Source of the DNA: Candidatus Coatesiibacteriota bacterium
Lineage (GTDB): Bacteria > B130-G9
NCBI GenBank assembly: GCA_016929465.1
Contig: JAFGIT010000161.1
Coordinates: 1 to 13,703 of the forward strand
Direction: 5' to 3'
DNA length: 13,703 nt
The notes under the pieces are model-generated. The model searched no databases. It worked only from the letters and a program-made list of their open reading frames with translations, and had not been told where the DNA came from. Position 1 is the stretch's first letter. Every line of letters starts with the position of its first letter. The position numbers and the translations under genes were made by a program. Below are positions 1 through 7,881 of this stretch, piece after piece.

Positions 1-220
1 AATACGCCTTCCACGCGGTACTGATGCCGAACCCGGAGGTCGGGATTGGTGATGGAAATCCGAGGATCTGCTCATCTCATGAGCCCCCATCCCATGGCCG
101 GAGTTCGCAAGGGGCCGGGAGCGGCTGAAACCGGAAGTCAGCCTGGGAGATTGTGTATGCTCTCGTTCGCCCATCCATTTCGCTTGCATTTGCAGTCCGG
201 GGAGCCTATTGTACTCTTGC

Positions 221-245
221 AGCTGTACTTTCCCGGAGTACAGCT
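221..245. promoter_or_regulatory. Perfect 9-bp inverted repeat, possible operator
   Basis: AGCTGTACT (221-229) and AGTACAGCT (237-245) are exact reverse complements separated by a 7-base spacer, TTCCCGG. The dyad ends 5 bp before the predicted -35 box at 251, about -65 to -41 relative to the expected start of transcription. That is where many dimeric activators bind. It could also be an RNA hairpin closing an upstream transcript, but no T-tract follows. The CTGT...ACAG spacing is too wide for a LexA box. Confidence 0.45.
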
Positions 246-250
246 TGGGT

Positions 251-279
251 CTGACACTGCCAAGGTCGAATTATATAAA
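251..279 (+). promoter_or_regulatory. Sigma70-type promoter for the propeller gene
   Basis: CTGACA (251-256) matches the -35 consensus TTGACA at 5 of 6 positions. TATAAA (274-279) matches TATAAT at 5 of 6, and the spacer is the ideal 17 bp. Transcription would begin near 286, giving a short leader of about 27 bases that contains AAGGAG at 300-305, 7 bases before the ATG at 313. Consensus match, spacing and position agree, but this is a prediction from sequence only. Confidence 0.55.
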
Positions 280-312
280 CGTACTATGACTCTGTCCTGA
301 AGGAGTAGAGCA

Positions 313-2511
313 ATGAGAGCAGCTGCTATTTCGGCCTTGATTGTCGCCGCGCTGAGCCTTTGCGGTTCATCCCTGGCCACCCAATTCGACACCTTTACAA
401 ACACCAACATCAACACCGAGGCCATTCTTTTCGACGGCCCTTTCATCTGGGTGGGGACGGACGGAGGCCTCGTGAGGTGGTGCCTTGCTGATGGATCGAG
501 TGAGAAATTCACAACTTCGAGGGGACTCGTCCACAATCAGGTGTCATCACTCGCGAAAGACTTATCCTCGGGCATCTGGGCCGGGGCATTCGCGGGCGCC
601 AGTCGGTTCTACAAGGAGATGTGGATGAATCTCGACGAAACAACGGGCTTGGTAAGCCCAAGAGTCGAGGCCGTGTACACAGATGACTCGGGCAACGTCT
701 GGTTCGGAACAACGGGCGGCGCAACGGTCTATGACTGGGATGAATTCACGAGCTATACGACCGATGACGGCCTTTCAGACGGCTGGATAAAGGACATAGT
801 CGAGTACTCTGGCAAGATGTACTTCGCCACCAGTCAAGGTCTTGCGGTGTTCGATGGCGTGGCCTGGGATACGATAACTACGTCGGATGGGCTCCCCGGC
901 AATAACATCAATTGCCTGACCGCTTCCTTGGACGGTCTGTTCGTGGGAACCCATGGCGTTGGTGTATGCTTCTTCGACGGGAATTCGTGGCGTTCGTTCA
1001 GCGGGTCCGATGGAATCGATGGTTCCGTCATCAAGGACCTGTTCACAGACCCGAGCGGCAACGTATGGGCCGTAACCGAGCTGGGCGTTTCGCTTTACTT
1101 CGACTCCAACTGGCTCTCCTTCGACCATTTAGATGGCCTTCCTGACGACCAATTGCTATCGATCGCTGCCGATGGTTCGGGAAAGGTCGCCGTCGGTACC
1201 GCACACCAGGGCCTTTGGTGCTGGTGCGAAGGGAGTGCCATTCTGCTCGGGTCGCCTGCAGGGGTGCTGGACAACCAGGTCCGTAGTGTCACATCAACTG
1301 CCGATGGCAAGCAATGGTTTGGGTGTGACGGTGGTCTTTCCTGTCTACAGCCGGGAGGGATCTGGACCTCTCACGCCAAGGTCGATGGCCAGGACATTGG
1401 AACGGTGAACGACATCGTGGAAGGCATTGATGGGGGAGTCTGGATTGCCACCGCAGAGAGCGGACTGCTTCATCTTGCAGATGGCGACGTATGGACTGTC
1501 TATGGCGTCACCGATGGTCTTTGCGATAACAGAGTTCATTCGCTTGCGATCCACGAAGGAGTGATTTACGCCGGGACCGGGATGGGCCTGTCGATCTTGA
1601 CTGGGACGCAATTTCAGTCGATTACCGCCGGTGATGGCCTGCCATTCGACTCGGTCGAATCTGTGGCCATCGACCCAAATGGACGGATTTTGATGGGCAA
1701 TCGCTCAACGGCCGGGGGATTAGCCATCCTCGATGACGGGGAGATAAGCCACTACACGACCGACGACGGACTACCCTCGAACAGCATCTACTCGATAAAC
1801 GCGGAGAGAGACGGAATGGTCTGGCTTGGCACTAACATGGGGGCAGTCGAATGGGACTCCGATGGAATGACCATTTTCAACAAGAGCGACGGGCTGGCTG
1901 GCTTCTTGGTAACCGAGATCAGCTATGGGCCAAAAGATGACGTCTGGTTCGGAACCACAAATGGGATTTCGTGTTTCGACGGCGTCTCATTCGAGAGCCT
2001 AACACAGAGCAACGGGCTGGCCGACAACAGGGTAGAGGGCATCTGCACAGATCTGAATGGAGATATTTGGGTGGCGACGCTCGGCGGAGTAACGAGAATC
2101 CGTCTGCAGCCAAGCGATAGACCGACGATAGCGGTCTCGGTCTCGAGTCCCAACTATTCCCTGGGAGACAGTGTCAAGTGCTCATTGTCGCTCTCTAATC
2201 CCGGAGACACCAGGTCCCTGGACTTCTATCTCGGGTTGATCGACGACAGCAACACAATCTACTGCTTCGGACCAAACGGCGGCTGGCTCGAGGGCAATAT
2301 CTGCCCGTGGGCACAGGGATTCATCGCCCCAGCTGGTGTGCGCATGACGCTCGATCCATTCCTTACGATCGATCTACCTTCATACTTCCCGCCGATCTTC
2401 GAGTCCGGGTATTACACGTTCGCAGCTGCAATCTGCGACGAAGGTTCTACGGAGTTCATCGGTGACGTTAGCCTTGCGACATTCGAGCTCATGGCTCTGA
2501 TGGTGCCGTAG
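313..2511 (+). CDS. Secreted 14-blade (double seven-bladed) beta-propeller protein
   Basis: This is a 732-residue exported protein of unknown function with two-component-regulator-propeller (Reg_prop) repeats. The start is ATG with AAGGAG 7 bases upstream. Residues 1-22 form a signal peptide with likely cleavage after SSLA. Residues ~37-598 hold 14 repeats of about 40 residues, each with a W/F-x-G/A-T turn and most with a DGL-type loop (for example NVWFGTTGG and DDGLPSNSI). Fourteen equals two seven-bladed propellers. The N-terminal stretch FDTFTNTNINTEAI resembles the outer strand missing from blade 14, suggesting a velcro closure. Residues ~603-727 form an Ig-like beta domain. In the classic family such propellers are periplasmic sensors fused to a histidine kinase; here no transmembrane helix or kinase follows, so it may be a free periplasmic or surface protein. 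It is convergent with the polysaccharide operon; a functional link is conjecture. Confidence 0.9.
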   Translation: MRAAAISALIVAALSLCGSSLATQFDTFTNTNINTEAILFDGPFIWVGTDGGLVRWCLADGSSEKFTTSRGLVHNQVSSLAKDLSSGIWAGAFAGASRFYKEMWMNLDETTGLVSPRVEAVYTDDSGNVWFGTTGGATVYDWDEFTSYTTDDGLSDGWIKDIVEYSGKMYFATSQGLAVFDGVAWDTITTSDGLPGNNINCLTASLDGLFVGTHGVGVCFFDGNSWRSFSGSDGIDGSVIKDLFTDPSGNVWAVTELGVSLYFDSNWLSFDHLDGLPDDQLLSIAADGSGKVAVGTAHQGLWCWCEGSAILLGSPAGVLDNQVRSVTSTADGKQWFGCDGGLSCLQPGGIWTSHAKVDGQDIGTVNDIVEGIDGGVWIATAESGLLHLADGDVWTVYGVTDGLCDNRVHSLAIHEGVIYAGTGMGLSILTGTQFQSITAGDGLPFDSVESVAIDPNGRILMGNRSTAGGLAILDDGEISHYTTDDGLPSNSIYSINAERDGMVWLGTNMGAVEWDSDGMTIFNKSDGLAGFLVTEISYGPKDDVWFGTTNGISCFDGVSFESLTQSNGLADNRVEGICTDLNGDIWVATLGGVTRIRLQPSDRPTIAVSVSSPNYSLGDSVKCSLSLSNPGDTRSLDFYLGLIDDSNTIYCFGPNGGWLEGNICPWAQGFIAPAGVRMTLDPFLTIDLPSYFPPIFESGYYTFAAAICDEGSTEFIGDVSLATFELMALMVP

Positions 2512-2525
2512 CTGGCCCGATCTCT

Positions 2526-2546
2526 GCGCCATCTCGCAATGGGCGC
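2526..2546. terminator. Weak hairpin between convergent genes, possible bidirectional terminator
   Basis: GCGCCAT (2526-2532) can pair with ATGGGCGC (2539-2546) with one bulged G and a 6-base loop. It lies in the 52-bp gap between the convergent stop codons of the propeller gene and the sugar transferase. Neither side has a T-tract, so intrinsic termination is uncertain; position is the main argument. Confidence 0.25.
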
Positions 2547-2563
2547 CGCGCACGCGAGGCCAA

Positions 2564-3928
2564 TCAGTTCGCGCCCTGGCGGTCGATGATTTTCTTGAAG
2601 GTCTTGAGGATGATCTTGATGTCGAGTGAGAGGCAATGGTTTCGCATGTAATACATGTCATATCGGAGCTTCGCATTGATCGACAAGTCATCCCTGCCGC
2701 TGATCTGTGCAAGTCCTGTTACGCCTGGCTGGGCGTCGAGGACTCGTCTCTGCCATCGCTCGTATTCCGCAACGATTGAGGGTACTTCGGGCCTCGGCCC
2801 TACGAGGCTCATCTCGCCCTTCAATACGTTCACGAGCTGCGGCAACTCGTCGATGCTCGAATATCGCAGGAATTTTCCTATTCGAGTTATCCGCGGGTCA
2901 TTCCTCTCGGTGAGAACCGGGCCGAGCTTGTCGGCATCCTGCACCATCGTCCGGAACTTGTAAATCTTGAAGAGCTTGCCGCCTCTCATAACTCTCGTCT
3001 GAGCGAAAATGATCGGGCCCTTGGAGGAGAGCTTCACGGCGATCGCGGCAAGCAGGAAGATCGGCGAGAGCACGATCAGACTAATTGAGGAGACCACTAC
3101 ATCGAAGATCCGCTTCACGATCTTCTGCTCTCTTCGGATGCGATTCTCGAAGAAACTCATGAGGAGGAGATTGGCGGTATCATCCATCGGGGCCTTTTGA
3201 GTGATAATCTCATAGAAGCTGGGGACAATGCTGTACTCGGTGGATGTCTCGTCACAGATCAAAATGAAGTCCGAGATTGTCGCACGATCGACTGAGGGCA
3301 TCGCGATTACTACTCGATCGACCCGGTGCTCCTTTATGATCTCCCTGATATTCTCTCGCGTCCCGAGAATCTCGAAGCCCGAGACGACGGAGCCGGTCTT
3401 CTCCGGATTGTCATCGACGAATCCGACGATCTCGTGCTTCTTGTCTATCGAATCACGCATCTGGGTCGCTATTCTCGCCCCCGCGTTCCCCGCACCGACT
3501 ATAAGGACGCGCCTGGTCTCCCTGGCTGATTTCAAAAGGAGTCTTGTGTCGATGTATGCCCTCCACGAAAAAAGCAGAATCGCGTCGAGCAAGAAAAATG
3601 CGAGCATAACGTCCTTCGGGAATGAGTGCTCCTCGAAGGCAAACACGTAGGCTATCAAGAGAAGCGTGGAGGCGGCGCAGGCTTTGATCGCGGAGAAGAG
3701 CAGCCGGATCTTGTCCCTCAGAGTCTCAATGTGATACAGGCCGAAGTAGTAGTAGCATAGCAGCGATATTCCAATCGCAAGAAGGCCGACTCGCCAATGA
3801 GTCAAAGCGTCTTTGACTCCGTCGCCAACGCCCTTCGAGAATACGAAACCAAGAAGAAACGCCAAGATGACAAGGAGAAAATCTGCCAGGATTATCTGCC
3901 ACCAGTTCGACTTATTCAGGAGCTTCAT
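2564..3928 (-). CDS. Polyprenyl-phosphate sugar-1-phosphate transferase (priming enzyme, WcaJ/EpsZ-like PHPT)
   Basis: This 454-residue enzyme likely starts polysaccharide synthesis by transferring a sugar-1-phosphate from a UDP-sugar to undecaprenyl phosphate at the inner membrane. It has four N-terminal transmembrane helices (about 11-30, 47-63, 77-97, 107-122). A Rossmann-like CoA_binding_3 domain follows (GAGNAG at 145-150). A membrane hairpin (~275-299) leads into the Bac_transf catalytic domain. The motifs are KFRTM (324-328), the SIDELPQL segment with the Asp-Glu dyad at 360-361 equivalent to the catalytic pair of PglC, VGPRPE (376-381) and PGVTG (401-405). Length and order are typical of the large PHPT class. 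It is the last gene of the operon, 27 bp after the preceding GT2, with only a weak purine-rich RBS. Which sugar it uses (Glc, Gal or a HexNAc) cannot be read from the sequence. Confidence 0.93.
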   Translation of the reverse strand: MKLLNKSNWWQIILADFLLVILAFLLGFVFSKGVGDGVKDALTHWRVGLLAIGISLLCYYYFGLYHIETLRDKIRLLFSAIKACAASTLLLIAYVFAFEEHSFPKDVMLAFFLLDAILLFSWRAYIDTRLLLKSARETRRVLIVGAGNAGARIATQMRDSIDKKHEIVGFVDDNPEKTGSVVSGFEILGTRENIREIIKEHRVDRVVIAMPSVDRATISDFILICDETSTEYSIVPSFYEIITQKAPMDDTANLLLMSFFENRIRREQKIVKRIFDVVVSSISLIVLSPIFLLAAIAVKLSSKGPIIFAQTRVMRGGKLFKIYKFRTMVQDADKLGPVLTERNDPRITRIGKFLRYSSIDELPQLVNVLKGEMSLVGPRPEVPSIVAEYERWQRRVLDAQPGVTGLAQISGRDDLSINAKLRYDMYYMRNHCLSLDIKIILKTFKKIIDRQGAN

Positions 3929-3955
3929 GTCACTCTGTCCCTGGTTTGTATTGGT

Positions 3956-4639
3956 CTAGCCGATGAGGTTATATTTCAATATGCAATAGATGGCCCTTAT
4001 TCCATCTCGCCAGCCGATCTTCTTGCCCTCGATATAGGTGCGGCCGCTGTATGATATCCCCACTTCAAAGACACGGGCCTTCGCCTTCGCGATTTTCGCC
4101 GTCACTTCCGGCTCGAAACCAAACCTGTCTTCCTTGAGGTCGATGGATTTGATCAGCGAAGCCCGAAACGCCTTGTAGCATGTCTCCATATCGGACAGGT
4201 TCAAGTCGGTGAACATGTTGGACAAAATTGTGAACACGCGATTCCCTAGGTAATGCCAGAAGTATAGAACTCTATGTTCTTCGCTGCCCTTAAAGCGTGA
4301 CCCGAAGACTGCGTCAGCTCTTCCATCGAGTATCGGGCGCAATATCCTATGATATTCGTTGGGATCGTACTCGAGGTCTGCGTCTTGGATGATGATGACG
4401 TCTCCACTTGCGGCCTTTATGCCGTTTCTGACCGCCGCGCCCTTCCCCATATTCCTGTCGTGAAGAATCAGTTTGCCTATGTGATTCTGCATTTGGGGAT
4501 AGATATCCCGTGTGCCATCAGTTGAGAAATCATCTACAACGACGATCTCCTTGTCCATATCAACCGCGAGGACCCTCCTCAGGAGTTCCTCGATCGTATC
4601 CTTTTCGTTATAGACAGGGATAACTACGGATAACCTCAT
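3956..4639 (-). CDS. GT2 glycosyltransferase, DPM1-like (first of two on the map, second translated)
   Basis: A 227-residue GT-A fold glycosyltransferase of family 2, most like dolichol/polyprenyl-phosphate mannosyltransferases. Visible motifs are VVIPVYNE at the N-terminus, the nucleotide-binding VVDD (Asp36-37), [11 protein letters not shown] (~63-73), the metal-binding QDADLEYDP with DAD at 86-88, GSRF (113-116) and DMETCYK (150-156). There is no clear transmembrane helix, so it should be cytoplasmic and peripherally membrane-bound. Its ATG overlaps the stop of the preceding GT2 gene by 4 bases (ATGA), which implies translational coupling. It either makes a lipid-linked sugar donor or adds a sugar to the repeat unit. 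DPM-like members often do the former, but acceptor and sugar cannot be inferred. The ends are well defined. Confidence 0.9.
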   Translation of the reverse strand: MRLSVVIPVYNEKDTIEELLRRVLAVDMDKEIVVVDDFSTDGTRDIYPQMQNHIGKLILHDRNMGKGAAVRNGIKAASGDVIIIQDADLEYDPNEYHRILRPILDGRADAVFGSRFKGSEEHRVLYFWHYLGNRVFTILSNMFTDLNLSDMETCYKAFRASLIKSIDLKEDRFGFEPEVTAKIAKAKARVFEVGISYSGRTYIEGKKIGWRDGIRAIYCILKYNLIG

Positions 4640-5379
4640 CGCCTCTTCAGTCTCCTCAAGCTCTTCAACAAGGCGAGATACCCCATCGAGGTCCTCACCA
4701 ACCTCAATTTACTACTACCATGCTTCCTATCATACCTAAGCGAAAGAGGGATTTCAGCCGCCTTTGCGCCAATCGAGAGAATCTTGATCAAGATTTCCGC
4801 ATTACAGGAGAAGTCGGCTCGAGTGATAAAATGGTCCCCAAAAGTGTCGAGAGCTTCTCTGATGCAGGATGCTCTGTATGCTCTGAAGCCTGATGTGTAA
4901 TCCCTTACGCCCACCGCCGGATAGACTGTGGAGAGAACAACCGCTGCTGCTCTGCTCAGCATTCGCCGATAGAGCGACAGGCCAATCACCTCTCCGCCGC
5001 TTTCGAATCTGGATGCGATTACTACATCGAAGCCCTCGGAGAGTTTGCTGGTGAGAGGCAGGAATAGTTGCGGGGGGTGAGTGTTGTCCGCATCGAGCGT
5101 GCATATCAGGTCACCGTCATCGCATTCGGGAGCGAGTTCTTTGAAACCAGTGAATAGCGCGCTTCCGAGCCCCATATTCCGGGAATGCCTTATCAGATTG
5201 ACGGTGCGATCCTTCGAGCAGTTGCTCATAATGGACGCGGTCTCGTCGGTGCTTCCGTCATCGACAACGGTGATATCGTACTCGAAAGGAGCTTTCTCGA
5301 GCACCGATATGCAGGATGGTATTAGGATAGCGAGGTTCTCTGCCTCGTTAAAGGATGGCAGGAGGAGTCTAAATTTCAA
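4636..5379 (-). CDS. GT2 glycosyltransferase, DPM1-like, TTG start
   Basis: A 247-residue family 2 glycosyltransferase. It shows [12 protein letters not shown] at the start, [10 protein letters not shown] (Asp40-41), NMGLGSAL (~68-75), [10 protein letters not shown] (DAD 96-98), ASRF (122-125), [11 protein letters not shown] (159-169) and a basic [14 protein letters not shown] segment (~214-227). These are the signature elements of the DPM1-like group. The start is a TTG at 5379: the conserved first beta-strand begins right after it, I see no in-frame ATG or GTG just upstream, and AGGGA lies 8 bases before it. It is 45 bp downstream of the dehydratase and overlaps the next GT2 by 4 bp. Motif details differ enough from its neighbour (TSGFRAYR versus METCYKAFR) that the two are probably distinct enzymes, not a recent duplication. 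No transmembrane segments were found. Confidence 0.88.
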   Translation of the reverse strand: MKFRLLLPSFNEAENLAILIPSCISVLEKAPFEYDITVVDDGSTDETASIMSNCSKDRTVNLIRHSRNMGLGSALFTGFKELAPECDDGDLICTLDADNTHPPQLFLPLTSKLSEGFDVVIASRFESGGEVIGLSLYRRMLSRAAAVVLSTVYPAVGVRDYTSGFRAYRASCIREALDTFGDHFITRADFSCNAEILIKILSIGAKAAEIPLSLRYDRKHGSSKLRLVRTSMGYLALLKSLRRLKRR

Positions 5380-5424
5380 CTGCGATGTCCCTGAAAATGA
5401 GGAGTAAGTATCCCTGGGGACCGC

Positions 5425-7380
5425 TTAGGCTTTCTTCGCTCTTCCGGCGGAGCCCCCCGAACCGGCCTGAATATCTGATGTCTGAACCTTCGGCTTCATG
5501 GACTTGAGCGATAGGGCCTTCAGTTTAGCAATTTGATCGACCGGACCTTCGCCGACATATTCGGGAATCAAGCGGCGCATCATCTTGAAGGTCTCCTGGA
5601 GGTCTCCCTGCTTCGTGGCGTTGATCAGGGCGTCAATCTGCTCTCTCGTCCTGGCCGTATCCCTCTGCTCCCGCGCGGCGACCAAGATGTCCTCATGCTC
5701 CGTGGTTCCGAGATTCTCACCTTCCAGCAGCAATTCCTCGTATAGCTTCTCGCCTGGCCTAAGACCCGTATATACAATTTCTATATCCTCTCCCGGCGTC
5801 AGTCCGGATAACCTTATCAAGTCTCTGGCCAGATCGATTATCCTTATCTGCTCGCCCATCTTGAGAACGAATACTTCACCGCCGTGACCCATGGTTGCGG
5901 CCTCGAGCACGAGCTGAACTGCTTCTGGAATGGTCATGAAGTAACGCGTGACATCCGGATGGGTGACCGTTACTGGGCCGCCTTGACGAATCTGTCTCAT
6001 GAACAGCGGCACGACGCTTCCGGTCGAGCCGAGGACGTTCCCAAAACGAACGGTCATGAAGGCCGTACTGGCCGAATTCACGCAGTCTTGAACGAAGAGC
6101 TCGGCCATGCGCTTCGAAGCACCCATTATGCTAGTCGGATTCACCGCTTTGTCGGTCGATATGAGAACGAAGGAATCCGCGCCGAATTCGATGGCGGCCT
6201 CCGCCAGGATTGAAGTGCCCAGCACGTTATTCTTGAAGGCCTCCATCGGATTGCTCTCCATTAGCGGCACGTGCTTGTGTGCCGCCGCATGGAATATGAC
6301 ATGTGGTCTCGCAGCCTCGAAGACCTTTCTGACTCGCTTCCGATCGCAGATATCGGCAACCATTGTCGCATGCTTGACCGTTGGAACCATCTCGCGTTCG
6401 AGCTCGTAATCAATGGCATATAGGCAGTTCTCCGCCTGCTCGAGGAGTATGAGAACCTCGGGATCGTATTTGGCCACCTGCCGGCAGAGCTCGGAGCCAA
6501 TCGACCCGCCGGCCCCAGTCACAATTATCCTCTTGTTGCCGATTGAGCTTAGGATGCGCTCGGTGCTCAACTGGATTGGAGGCCTGCGCAGAAGGTCTTC
6601 GACCTGCACATCTCGGATCTGGTTTACCGAGACCATTCCCTTTATTATGTCTCCAAGTGGAGGCAGTGTTCGGAACTTGACGTTCTCCTCCTTGCATACG
6701 TCAATGATACGTCTTACCTGCGCGCCGCTCGCCTTGGGCATTGCGATGATGACTTCCTCAACTCCGCTGTCAGCAGAGACTTCCCCTATCTCACCTATCG
6801 TCCCCAAGACGGGAACGCCGTGGATCCTGGTGCCGACGAGGTCTGGGTCCTCGGTGATCAATCCGACGGGCTCTAGTCCAACTGACGGGCTATTGAATAT
6901 CTCCCGGGTCAGCATCTCGGCCGGGTCCCCGTCACCCACGATGAGCACCTTCCGCATTGACTTGGGCTGTTGAAGGACAATCAGACGGTAGCCTCTAGCG
7001 AGGAACCGAACTGCGCCAACTGCGAATATCGTGAGCAGCCAGTCGATTATATAAACGGGAACCGGGCAAGTTTCGAGATCATATATCAGAACGACCGCGA
7101 CTATTGAAAGCACGGTTGCCATGCATGTGGCTCTTATGACAATCAGAAGGTCAACCATACTCGCATAGCGCCATATACCTTTGTAGCATCCTGACAGGTA
7201 GTAGGAGAGCATCTTGATTGCTAGAACAATGAGAATCGTCTCCCTGAAGAGCTGGGCTCTACTCTCAGGTAGGGGGAACTCGAACTTCAAATAGAAGGCC
7301 AAGAGGTAGCAGCCCAAAACTGCTAACGCGTCGGCGAACATCAGTAGAAGTCGCTTCTCTCGCGACGTTAGATCACGCAT
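5425..7380 (-). CDS. Membrane-bound nucleotide-sugar 4,6-dehydratase (CapD/PglF/WbpM family)
   Basis: A 651-residue inner-membrane enzyme expected to convert a UDP-HexNAc (usually UDP-GlcNAc) to the 4-keto-6-deoxy sugar, first step to sugars such as QuiNAc or FucNAc. Four transmembrane helices span ~10-30, 45-63, 77-98 and 108-128. A first Rossmann domain (IVGDGDP, from ~147) precedes the catalytic extended-SDR domain with TGAGGSIGSE (288-297) for NAD. The STDKAVNPTSIMGASKR block is at 408-424. As is normal in PglF/FlaA1-type enzymes, Met419 replaces the SDR tyrosine and Lys423 is kept. RPGEKLYEEL (541-550) is a further family mark. The tail after ~615 is low-complexity, ending GSGGSAGRAKKA. 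The ATG at 7380 has AAGGA 7 bases upstream. Its place between the receiver and the glycosyltransferases fits precursor supply for the polymer. Confidence 0.93.
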   Translation of the reverse strand: MRDLTSREKRLLLMFADALAVLGCYLLAFYLKFEFPLPESRAQLFRETILIVLAIKMLSYYLSGCYKGIWRYASMVDLLIVIRATCMATVLSIVAVVLIYDLETCPVPVYIIDWLLTIFAVGAVRFLARGYRLIVLQQPKSMRKVLIVGDGDPAEMLTREIFNSPSVGLEPVGLITEDPDLVGTRIHGVPVLGTIGEIGEVSADSGVEEVIIAMPKASGAQVRRIIDVCKEENVKFRTLPPLGDIIKGMVSVNQIRDVQVEDLLRRPPIQLSTERILSSIGNKRIIVTGAGGSIGSELCRQVAKYDPEVLILLEQAENCLYAIDYELEREMVPTVKHATMVADICDRKRVRKVFEAARPHVIFHAAAHKHVPLMESNPMEAFKNNVLGTSILAEAAIEFGADSFVLISTDKAVNPTSIMGASKRMAELFVQDCVNSASTAFMTVRFGNVLGSTGSVVPLFMRQIRQGGPVTVTHPDVTRYFMTIPEAVQLVLEAATMGHGGEVFVLKMGEQIRIIDLARDLIRLSGLTPGEDIEIVYTGLRPGEKLYEELLLEGENLGTTEHEDILVAAREQRDTARTREQIDALINATKQGDLQETFKMMRRLIPEYVGEGPVDQIAKLKALSLKSMKPKVQTSDIQAGSGGSAGRAKKA

Positions 7381-7441
7381 CCCTCAGTCCTTTTAGCTCC
7401 ATCAGTCCGATTACGAAAACCTGTCACAGCTCGAAAATCTG

Positions 7442-7819
7442 CTACACACTCTGCGGCGCCAGCATCTTGAGGATGCTCTGAACCTCCGAAATTCGGAATG
7501 GCTTCACCATAACCGAATTGGCTCCGTATTTGAGAGCCTTTTCAACCATTTCGCGATTCGCGGCCGCGGTCATAATGATTACGATAACCCCCGGATACAC
7601 GGATTTGATCATTTTGATGGCCTCGCATCCGTCCAAGACGGGCATATAGAGATCCATGAAGACGACGTCATACTCCTTGCTCCGCGCCATCTCGAGCCCC
7701 TGCTGACCATCGCAGGCAACATCGACCTTGTACTTGCGCTTCGGCAAGGCATCAACTATCACATCGCATATCGCCTGCTCGTCATCAACCACCAGGACAT
7801 TGTAGATCTTATTCTTCAT
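7442..7819 (-). CDS. Stand-alone CheY-like response regulator receiver protein
   Basis: A 125-residue single-domain receiver with no output domain. The phosphorylation site is complete: Asp12-Asp13 (VVDDE), phospho-acceptor Asp56 (VVFMDLYMP), Thr84 (IIMTA) and Lys106 (VMVKPF). The residue aligned with the aromatic switch of CheY (Tyr106) appears to be Val103, which is unusual. I chose the ATG at 7819 because GAGG lies 6 bases upstream; an upstream in-frame TTG at 7837 has no such site. It sits 62 bp after the tyrosine kinase gene and 61 bp before the dehydratase, inside the polysaccharide operon. It should act through protein contact, perhaps on the kinase, a transferase or as a phosphate sink. 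A comparable free receiver (EpsW) is known in the Myxococcus EPS locus. The cognate kinase is not in the window. Confidence 0.92.
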   Translation of the reverse strand: MKNKIYNVLVVDDEQAICDVIVDALPKRKYKVDVACDGQQGLEMARSKEYDVVFMDLYMPVLDGCEAIKMIKSVYPGVIVIIMTAAANREMVEKALKYGANSVMVKPFRISEVQSILKMLAPQSV

Positions 7820-7825
7820 ATCAAT

Positions 7826-7829
7826 CCTC
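7826..7829 (-). promoter_or_regulatory. Ribosome binding site deciding the receiver start
   Basis: GAGG on the - strand, six bases (ATTGAT) before the ATG at 7819. It favours this start over the in-frame TTG six codons upstream at 7837. Confidence 0.6.
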
Positions 7830-7881
7830 GCCCTCAAATATACGAATCAGGTCAATGAGCATTCTCAAATCCGCGAGCCTA

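Larger units (their letters stand above)
1..312. other. Left-edge region upstream of the propeller gene, mostly non-coding
   Basis: No complete gene is convincing here. Frame 3 on the + strand is open from base 3 to a TGA at 126-128 (41 codons, beginning YAFHAVLMPNPEVGIGDG). It could be the tail of a gene entering from the left, but it is too short to assign and matches no family I know. The remainder holds a perfect dyad at 221-245, a sigma70-like promoter at 251-279 and the AAGGAG ribosome binding site at 300-305 of the next gene. I see no terminator with a T-tract for an upstream gene. Confidence 0.5.

Noticed and set aside
138-536. 132-residue open frame on the - strand across the propeller promoter and start
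   Set aside because: It runs antisense to a well-supported gene start, promoter and RBS, has no recognisable domain, and looks like chance.
6100-6170. Missing SDR tyrosine in the dehydratase, as a sign of an inactive enzyme
   Set aside because: Replacement of Tyr by Met with the Lys kept is normal for the PglF/FlaA1/WbpM group, so this is not decay.
5884-6973. Long + strand open frames opposite the dehydratase gene
   Set aside because: They are antisense shadows of a conserved gene with clear motifs on the - strand and have no domains of their own.
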